Source: Oscillospiraceae bacterium (GTDB taxonomy: Bacteria > Bacillota_A > Clostridia > Oscillospirales > Oscillospiraceae). From it: a stretch of 5,863 nucleotides of DNA. Positions 1 to 3,971 of the stretch are shown in pieces. The stretch spans positions 1-5,863 of the forward strand of contig JAGBEM010000034.1 of assembly GCA_017936985.1 (NCBI GenBank). Direction: 5' to 3'. Below the pieces are notes generated by a model. The model was not told where the DNA came from. It searched no databases and saw nothing but the letters and a program-made list of their open reading frames with translations. The position numbers were made by a program, and so were the translations under genes. The number at the start of each line of letters is the position of its first letter. The first letter of the stretch is position 1.

Positions 1-1
1 C

Positions 2-979
2 AGGGGGAAGAAGGAAAAGGCTCCGCCTGTGGAACAGGTGGAGCTGTACCGGGAGCTGGGCTGGGAGTATGTGACCACGCTGGGCGGGCTCTATCATGTC
101 TGGCGCTGTGACGACCCGGAAGCCCCGGAGCTGGAGACAGACCCGGTGGTGCAGGTGGAGGGCTACCGGCGGCTGAAGCGAAACGTGGTTTGGACCAATG
201 CGTTTTTGGGCGGACTTCTCATCCTATGTTTGGGATTGATGCTCTGCTTTTGGGGCTTCTCGGAAACGCCCCTGTGGAGCACGGTGCGCCGCGGCGTGCC
301 GGGAGAGGAGCTTTTCCGCTGTGCCATCATCCTGCTTTTGCTTGCCTGGATGGTCTATGAGCTGAAAACAATATTCCGGCTGATGCGGCACCTGAAAACG
401 GGGATCCCGCTGGAGCGTCCCCGGCCTTACCGGCGTCAAAAATGGCTGGCCCGCTGCGGCGCGGTGGCTTTTGGCCTGGTTTTGCTCTTGAATTTCACGG
501 ACCGGCTGCTGGGCGAGCCCTGGGACGCCTATGGCAGGGACCACAACACGGTCCATCCCGACGCGGTCTACGCGGACCTGCGGGAGCTGGATGGCCTGAC
601 CGATGACGAGGTGGTGTTCTTCGGTCCCGAGACCAAGGTCCATGAGCTGGCACCCCGGATGTGGTTCGTTGACCAGCTGGAAGATGTGTATGGCAGCGCG
701 CAGCCGATGGCAAGGACCGAGTATTATCACCTGCTGACAGAGCGCCTGCGGCTCCGAATGGAGCAGGAGCTGCTGCACCGGTATGAAAAGGAGGAAGCGG
801 TCATGGAGCTTCAGGAGACCGGGGAACTGGACCGCTTCTGGTGGAGTCAGGTCGTGGTGGATGGCCGGGAGGAGCAGTACGTTGTAGCGGCACTGGGGAA
901 AAATATCCTGGGCCTACAATACCGCGGCTCCGCGGATCTGAGGAGCCGGACCGCCTATTTCGCGGAGCTGCTGCGTTAA
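2..979 (+). CDS. DUF2812 domain membrane protein (5' partial)
   Basis: The reading frame is open to the left edge of the window, so the true start lies upstream. A GTG at 29 is possible but would cut into the domain. The first residues (VELYRELGWEYVTTLGGLYH, then ETDP and a GYRRLK segment) match what I remember of the DUF2812 core, where a 'YIELFEDAGWEYV' block precedes the first helix. I estimate 50-70 N-terminal residues are missing. Three hydrophobic segments follow at about residues 62-85, 105-124 and 147-165 of the 325-residue fragment, then a soluble, acidic C-terminal part of about 150 residues with many Tyr, Glu and Arg. DUF2812 proteins in Firmicutes are often encoded next to PadR-type regulators; that neighbour would be outside this window. 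The biochemical function is unknown. The stop codon overlaps that of the convergent gene by four bases. Confidence 0.8.
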   Translation, partial: RGKKEKAPPVEQVELYRELGWEYVTTLGGLYHVWRCDDPEAPELETDPVVQVEGYRRLKRNVVWTNAFLGGLLILCLGLMLCFWGFSETPLWSTVRRGVPGEELFRCAIILLLLAWMVYELKTIFRLMRHLKTGIPLERPRPYRRQKWLARCGAVAFGLVLLLNFTDRLLGEPWDAYGRDHNTVHPDAVYADLRELDGLTDDEVVFFGPETKVHELAPRMWFVDQLEDVYGSAQPMARTEYYHLLTERLRLRMEQELLHRYEKEEAVMELQETGELDRFWWSQVVVDGREEQYVVAALGKNILGLQYRGSADLRSRTAYFAELLR

Positions 980-1536
980 ATGCGGATGAAAAAGTTGACG
1001 CCCCAGTCCGTCAGGGTCAAAAGGGCCAGCGAGCCGGACAGGGCCCGGGCGTAAGCCGTGGGAAGCGCAAACACCCGGTCCTTCAGCGGAAGAAAGGCGA
1101 ATCTCATGCAGAGCGGCAGCAGGAGCCCCCAAAGCAGGGTGTATTCCAGGCAGATATAGCCCCGAAAGTGGAACCGGTAAGCGGAGTAATCCCACAGCCG
1201 AAGGCCGAATACATGGTGGAAGAAGTACCCGGTGACCAGCTCCAGCAGAGTCGTCAGCAGCGCGGAGAGAACGCCGTAAAGAAGCAGCGGATGGCGGAAT
1301 GCCTGATGCCGGCTCCCCAGGAGGGCGAGGCCCTTCCTGGACGGAGCCCCTGCCAGGAAATACAGCAGCAGGAAGGAGCAGCCGTAAATGGTGCAGAATG
1401 GCAGCGTCATAAAGCCGCGGTCGTAGAGCCTGCCGTAGCAGAGCAGGAAGAACAGGGTCTCCACCACCCAGCCGAGGAAGGATACTGCCATAAACAAAAT
1501 GAAATATCGGCTGATCTGCTGAAGGGAATGGCGCAA
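976..1536 (-). CDS. CmpB-like putative ABC-transporter type IV membrane protein (PF06541)
   Basis: This 186-residue, very hydrophobic protein has about five membrane segments. Motifs recalled from the CmpB/PF06541 family (named putative ABC-transporter type IV; formerly a DUF) appear in order: SFLGWVVE at 19-26, DRGF at 39-42, PFCTIYG at 46-52, ELVTGY at 99-104, WDYS at 115-118 and GYICLEY at 126-132. No ATPase gene is adjacent, so a transport role is only the family label; the actual function is unknown. The start is a TTG: it is preceded six bases earlier by GGTGA (positions 1543-1547 on the complement), and an in-frame TGA lies three codons upstream. The only nearby in-frame ATG is codon 16, inside the first conserved helix, so it is a poor start. 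The gene converges on the DUF2812 gene and its leader carries overlapping inverted repeats. Confidence 0.78.
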   Translation of the reverse strand: MRHSLQQISRYFILFMAVSFLGWVVETLFFLLCYGRLYDRGFMTLPFCTIYGCSFLLLYFLAGAPSRKGLALLGSRHQAFRHPLLLYGVLSALLTTLLELVTGYFFHHVFGLRLWDYSAYRFHFRGYICLEYTLLWGLLLPLCMRFAFLPLKDRVFALPTAYARALSGSLALLTLTDWGVNFFIRI

Positions 1537-1542
1537 GCTGTC

Positions 1543-1547
1543 TCACC
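1543..1547 (-). promoter_or_regulatory. Ribosome binding site GGTGA for the CmpB-like gene
   Basis: On the minus strand GGTGA lies six bases before a TTG codon. It matches the anti-Shine-Dalgarno tail, and it is what selects TTG over the internal ATG at codon 16. Confidence 0.55.
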
Positions 1548-1564
1548 CATTTCGGGAAAATTGT

Positions 1565-1619
1565 CCTGTGGAAGGGGACAGCTTCAGTGTTCCACAGGGT
1601 CAGCGGCGGCATCCCTGTG
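1565..1619 (-). repeat. Two overlapping, mutually exclusive inverted repeats in the leader of the CmpB-like gene
   Basis: CCTGTGGAA (1565-1573) is perfectly complementary in reverse to TTCCACAGG (1590-1598), with a 16-base spacer. CACAGGG (1593-1599) is perfectly complementary in reverse to CCCTGTG (1613-1619), with a 13-base spacer. The middle element is shared, so only one hairpin can form at a time. Read as minus-strand RNA, the order is arm 1 (1619-1613), arm 2 (1599-1590) and arm 3 (1573-1565), then ACAATTTT and, about 18 bases later, GGTGA and the TTG start. This resembles an attenuator with terminator and antiterminator forms, but the U-run is short. Alternatively the three half-sites are protein operators. 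The rest of the 271-base gap between the divergent genes (1537-1807) holds a 10-base palindrome ACCCATGGGT at 1650-1659 and no clear promoter for either side. Confidence 0.5.
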
Positions 1620-1795
1620 AATCTCTGGCAGAGCTGGGCGGCAAACAACACCCATGGGTCCACTCAGAGGGGCGTTCACCGCAGGGCCTCAAATGATCAA
1701 AACTTCATGCTCATTTTTTTGCTGCTCTTTTCCTGTCATGCTGATCGGAGGCTTAAGAGGAAACGGATTTGATCTGGAGGCATAATATAAAGGGG

Positions 1796-1801
1796 AGGAG
1801 G
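1796..1801 (+). promoter_or_regulatory. Ribosome binding site AGGAGG deciding a TTG start
   Basis: AGGAGG ends six bases before the TTG at 1808, ideal spacing, but 15 bases before the ATG at 1817. This favours the TTG. A lone -10-like TATAAA at 1786-1791 has no matching -35 and would leave almost no leader. Confidence 0.55.
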
Positions 1802-1807
1802 GGTCGT

Positions 1808-1993
1808 TTGGACGCAATGGAACAAAGCACAGCGATCCACGCCCTGGCCCTGAGTCTGGCAAAGGGATTGAGCCGGGAGGAGACCACCCGCTTGGGACTT
1901 TTGCTGGTCCAGCTGGGAACAACGCTGGACACCATCGCGGCTTTGCAGGAGCTGAGCAGCGGTGTGGCGACGGAATCGCTGACAAATTTCTAA
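1808..1993 (+). CDS. Small DUF6774-like protein
   Basis: A small protein of 61 residues from the TTG, or 58 from the ATG at 1817. The sequence is an amphipathic, Leu/Ala-rich helix (AIHALALSLAKGL), a short SREE turn, then LGLLLVQLGTTLDTIAALQEL. The pattern 'helix, S/D-E turn, LG.F..QLGDTL.TI.A' is what I recall of the DUF6774 family of small clostridial proteins; the family name is from memory and moderately sure. It lacks a signal peptide or a clear membrane segment, and has no cysteines. Function is unknown. It has an excellent Shine-Dalgarno and ends immediately before a strong hairpin terminator, so it looks like a single-gene transcription unit. Both features argue that it is a real gene in spite of its length. 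Confidence 0.65.
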   Translation: MDAMEQSTAIHALALSLAKGLSREETTRLGLLLVQLGTTLDTIAALQELSSGVATESLTNF

Positions 1994-1996
1994 AAA

Positions 1997-2038
1997 ACCG
2001 GTCGATCTCCGCAATACTCGCTGCGGGGACCGACCGGT
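1997..2038. terminator. Bidirectional intrinsic terminator between convergent genes
   Basis: ACCGGTCG (1997-2004) pairs with CGACCGGT (2031-2038). After a single A/C mismatch, TCTCCGCA (2006-2013) pairs with TGCGGGGA (2022-2029), closing an 8-base loop. The total stem is 16 pairs, one of them a G-T. On the minus strand the stem is followed by a run of six U residues (A run at 1992-1997), a classic intrinsic terminator four bases past the stop of the LuxR-type gene. On the plus strand the trailing CGTCTTATTTATT is less U-rich but usable for the small gene upstream. Confidence 0.88.
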
Positions 2039-2042
2039 CGTC

Positions 2043-3005
2043 TTATTTATTCAATTCGTGATCCAGAAAGAGGGTCATCAGCTGGCTCCTTCGGGAGACG
2101 TCCAGTTTGCCGAAAATGCTGTGGACATGCGCCTTGACAGTGCCCACCGTAATGAACAGCGCGTCGCTGATCTCCTGGTTGCTTTTCCCCGCAAGGATCA
2201 GCTTAAGGATCTCGGTTTCACGTTCCGTCAATTCGTACTGCGCACGGAAGGATTCCAGCTGATCCGGAGAACCGGCAATCAGGTCATCCTCTTCCGCAGA
2301 CTCCGGCGCAGCTGGCTGGGACTGGAAAGCGTGTTTGATCGGCTGGGATGTGTGTGCTTCGTATTCTTCCTGACAAAATACCATGAGCCAAATGGCGACA
2401 ATAAGATCAAAGAAAATGATATAAAGGTCTGTAAGATTGGAAGCAGGCATCTTTTGGAACAGACTGAGATTCACGATGCTGTAAGCCAGAATGGAAACAG
2501 AACAAACGGCCATCACCAGGATCAGGTTATTGTATCTTGCGACTTTTTTATGACGTTCTGTGTCCGAATTGCGAACAAGGAAATCCCAGTAAACACCACA
2601 GACGATGACGATGCTGATGTTGAACGCAATGAACAGCCATACAGAAAGGTCGATGGGAAAAGGGGAGATCAGTCCGTTGATGATAATGATGATGCAAAGC
2701 CAGATGTAAAAAGCACCGGACATAGCTTTTTGGAAAATACAATATACGATTTTTGCGAAGAGATAAATCTCAGTAATGGTAAAAGCCAGCGTGATAGACA
2801 TAATCAGAGGGTGTGTGGACTTTGAGAGCTGAAGTAAATTCAGTATCACGGTAAATACAGAATCAGCAATGCACGCAAACATGGCAAGAGCGGCGTATTG
2901 AAAGATTTTTTTGCCGGTTTTGCCATATACCATGAAGCAAAGCCCCATGGAAACACTGTAAACTGTGATGGAAATCACCGAAAGCAAGGATATAAACAAA
3001 GTCAT
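2043..3005 (-). CDS. Seven-helix membrane protein with C-terminal LuxR-type HTH domain
   Basis: A 320-residue predicted membrane-bound transcription regulator. Residues 1-212 contain about seven hydrophobic helices (roughly 1-26, 36-59, 67-90, 97-113, 120-142, 158-182, 191-212). A polar, acidic linker (about 213-255, rich in Gln, Pro, Glu, Ala) leads to a GerE/LuxR helix-turn-helix at 257-310. Its hallmarks are all present: LTERETEILKL at 259-269, AGKSNQEIS at 272-280, TVKAHVHSIFGKLDV at 289-303, followed by RR. There is no receiver domain, so it is a one-component regulator rather than a two-component response regulator. The sensory input is presumably in the membrane part, but no known sensor domain is recognisable. 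The ATG is preceded by GGAG eight bases away. It is divergent from the PEBP-permease operon, which is its obvious candidate target. The gene is visibly more AT-rich than its neighbours. Confidence 0.9.
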   Translation of the reverse strand: MTLFISLLSVISITVYSVSMGLCFMVYGKTGKKIFQYAALAMFACIADSVFTVILNLLQLSKSTHPLIMSITLAFTITEIYLFAKIVYCIFQKAMSGAFYIWLCIIIIINGLISPFPIDLSVWLFIAFNISIVIVCGVYWDFLVRNSDTERHKKVARYNNLILVMAVCSVSILAYSIVNLSLFQKMPASNLTDLYIIFFDLIVAIWLMVFCQEEYEAHTSQPIKHAFQSQPAAPESAEEDDLIAGSPDQLESFRAQYELTERETEILKLILAGKSNQEISDALFITVGTVKAHVHSIFGKLDVSRRSQLMTLFLDHELNK

Positions 3006-3068
3006 AATTCGGTCTCCGTTTCTTTAGAGATCACGAGGAAAACGATTTCTTTTCATTTATACAACTAT

Positions 3069-3098
3069 ATCATATAACAAAACGAATGCAGGGCGCAA
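3069..3098 (-). promoter_or_regulatory. Candidate promoter of the LuxR-type gene
   Basis: On the minus strand TTGCGC (3098-3093) is followed after 18 bases by TATGAT (3074-3069). The -10 matches five of six consensus bases, the -35 is weak. Transcription would start near 3062, giving a leader of about 57 bases. A weak promoter fits a gene that may need little protein or an activator. Confidence 0.35.
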
Positions 3099-3130
3099 CT
3101 GTTTTTCAACCCTCATAAGGAAAAGATTTT

Positions 3131-3152
3131 GTTTGATTTGCAAAAATCAAAC
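3131..3152. repeat. Perfect inverted repeat 1, candidate operator
   Basis: GTTTGATTT (3131-3139) and AAATCAAAC (3144-3152) are perfect inverted arms around GCAA. The element lies in the divergent intergenic region, upstream of the candidate LuxR-gene promoter and about 130 bases before the predicted operon start. Its centre is 42 bp from the centre of the repeat at 3174-3193, close to four helical turns, though the arm sequences differ. Confidence 0.55.
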
Positions 3153-3173
3153 TGGAAGATAATTGTCGAAATA

Positions 3174-3193
3174 TCTATAACTAAAGTTATAGA
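3174..3193. repeat. Perfect inverted repeat 2, candidate LuxR-type operator
   Basis: TCTATAACT (3174-3182) and AGTTATAGA (3185-3193) are perfect inverted arms with a two-base AA spacer. The 20-bp length and dyad symmetry suit a dimer of LuxR-type HTH domains. Its centre would be near -90 relative to the predicted start of the PEBP-permease operon, a normal place for an activator site. Confidence 0.6.
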
Positions 3194-3208
3194 AGAAGAT
3201 ATAACTTT
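3183..3208. repeat. Perfect inverted repeat 3, overlapping repeat 2
   Basis: AAAGTTATA (3183-3191) and TATAACTTT (3200-3208) are perfect inverted arms separated by eight bases. The left arm reuses the right arm of repeat 2. The result is three copies of a TATAACT half-site, alternating in orientation, at 3176-3182, 3185-3191 and 3200-3206. The third copy centres near -71 from the predicted start. Two dimer positions that cannot be filled together could make a switch. Confidence 0.55.
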
Positions 3209-3238
3209 GGCTGGTGTGGTGATTATGACCTCGGTTTA

Positions 3239-3267
3239 TTGAAAGATTAGGCCTCTTATTGTATAAA
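3239..3267 (+). promoter_or_regulatory. Sigma-A type promoter of the PEBP-permease operon
   Basis: TTGAAA (3239-3244) is separated by exactly 17 bases from TATAAA (3262-3267); each box matches five of six consensus bases. This is the best promoter in the window. Start of transcription is expected near 3273-3276, within the small palindrome CACTAGTG (3270-3277). Confidence 0.75.
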
Positions 3268-3273
3268 TTCACT

Positions 3274-3395
3274 AGTGGAACAGGCGAGGGGAGACCACCT
3301 GTCCAAGCGGTGATGGAAAAAGGACCGAGCCCTGTCTGCATTGAAACACCGGCATGAAAAATGCTACTGGATCTTATTTAGAAGGAGGTGAGTTC
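3274..3395 (+). promoter_or_regulatory. Leader of about 120 nt of the PEBP-permease operon
   Basis: With the predicted start, about 120 bases of untranslated leader precede the PEBP start. GGAACAGG (3277-3284) can pair with CCTGTCC (3298-3304), bulging one A. CCTGT recurs at 3331-3335 and could compete for the same partner. CACC (3296-3299) can also pair with GGTG (3309-3312). I compared it by eye with common riboswitch cores (TPP, SAM, glycine, c-di-GMP, guanidine, Mn, fluoride, ZTP) and saw no match. A 14-codon ORF at 3313-3357 (MEKGPSPVCIETPA) ends in TGA overlapping an ATG at 3354. It has no well-placed ribosome binding site, so it is not listed as a gene. Confidence 0.4.
3382..3391 (+). 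promoter_or_regulatory. Near-perfect ribosome binding site AAGGAGGTGA
   Basis: AAGGAGGTGA is fully complementary to the 16S rRNA tail, and its AGGAGG ends seven bases before the ATG at 3396. It fixes that start in preference to the in-frame ATG at 3354, which has no such site, and it implies high translation. Confidence 0.9.
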
Positions 3396-3899
3396 ATGAG
3401 CCTGAAAGTATTTTCTGACGCATTTGAAAACGGACGCATTCAGGAAAAGTACGGCAAGATGTCCAGTGACTCCATTCAGGGTGTTCCCCAGCTGTCCTTC
3501 CCCATCCGCTGGGAAGACGCTCCCGATGGCACCAAGTCCTTTGCCTTGGCCTTTATTGACTATGACAATGTGATCGGTGAAGGAATTATCTGGGTCCATT
3601 GGCTTGCCGCAAACATCCCCGCTTCCGTGGCTGGTATTGAGGAAGACGCAGCCAGAACGGACAAGTCTTTCATCCAGGGAAAGAACACCTGGGCATTCCA
3701 GCTGGGCAACGACAACCCCGTATGCAACATGTACGGCGGCCCCGCACCTGAAGACAGACCCCATGAGTATGAGCTGCAGGTGTATGCACTGAGTGATATG
3801 CTGAACTTAAAGGACGGCTATTACTATAATGAGTTCCTGAAGGAGATCCGCGGGAAAGTTCTGGACACCGCTGTCATCCGCGGCGTGTACAGCAACTAA
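3396..3899 (+). CDS. YbhB/YbcL family (PEBP) Raf-kinase-inhibitor-like protein
   Basis: A 167-residue soluble protein, the usual size for bacterial phosphatidylethanolamine-binding-protein homologues. The family pocket motifs are present: a DYD triad (55-57, in place of the common DPD), WVHWLAANIP (66-75), YGGPAPEDRPHEYE (113-126) and VYAL (129-132). These Asp, His and Tyr residues line a small anion-binding pocket in characterised PEBP proteins. No signal peptide is visible, so it should be cytoplasmic. Bacterial YbhB/YbcL proteins lack an agreed function; ligand-binding or accessory roles have been proposed. The start codon is set by a near-perfect ribosome binding site. It is the first gene of an operon with an amino acid permease 72 bases downstream, and is divergent from the membrane LuxR-type regulator. 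Whether it binds the permease substrate is unknown. Confidence 0.92.
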   Translation: MSLKVFSDAFENGRIQEKYGKMSSDSIQGVPQLSFPIRWEDAPDGTKSFALAFIDYDNVIGEGIIWVHWLAANIPASVAGIEEDAARTDKSFIQGKNTWAFQLGNDNPVCNMYGGPAPEDRPHEYELQVYALSDMLNLKDGYYYNEFLKEIRGKVLDTAVIRGVYSN

Positions 3900-3915
3900 G
3901 GGCTTCTAATGGGAC

Positions 3916-3937
3916 GCCGGAATCGAAGGATTCCGGC
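3916..3937 (+). other. Intercistronic hairpin between the PEBP and permease genes
   Basis: GCCGGAATC (3916-3924) pairs perfectly with GATTCCGGC (3929-3937) around the loop GAAG. No U-run follows, so it is not an ordinary terminator. It may stabilise the upstream message, mark a processing point, or lower readthrough to set the ratio of the two proteins. Its position also argues that the permease does not start at the ATG at 3909, which would put the hairpin inside the coding region. Confidence 0.6.
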
Positions 3938-3971
3938 AAAGTGTGTGAAAAAGAAAGGATTTAGAGAAATT

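Noticed and set aside
925..948. CGGCTCC and GGAGCCG forming a 7-bp hairpin downstream of the CmpB-like gene on the minus strand.
   Set aside because: It lies within the DUF2812 coding region and has no U-run, so evidence for a terminator is too thin.
914..1663. A 249-codon minus-strand frame overlapping the CmpB-like gene, and a 259-codon plus-strand frame at 841-1620.
   Set aside because: Both are low-information Pro/Arg/Leu- or Gln/Glu/Gly-rich shadows. The frame at 976-1536 carries all the family motifs and a ribosome binding site.
1691..1720. AAATGA and TCATTT arms before a run of seven T, as a possible plus-strand terminator.
   Set aside because: The stem is only six mostly A-T pairs with a 14-base loop, too weak, and no plus-strand gene ends just upstream.
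2058..2825. A 255-codon plus-strand frame opposite the LuxR-type gene.
   Set aside because: Antisense shadow; the minus strand has an intact HTH domain and membrane helices.
3354..3395. Upstream ATG giving the PEBP protein 14 extra residues.
   Set aside because: The added residues are encoded across the near-perfect Shine-Dalgarno that belongs to the ATG at 3396, and homologues begin at about MSLKVFSDAF.
3274..3395. Possible known riboswitch in the operon leader.
   Set aside because: No conserved core of any class I could recall is present; only generic short pairings are seen.
3909..3971. Upstream ATG giving the permease 21 extra residues.
   Set aside because: The extension is arginine/lysine-rich, spans a perfect hairpin, and lies before a normal APC N-terminus.
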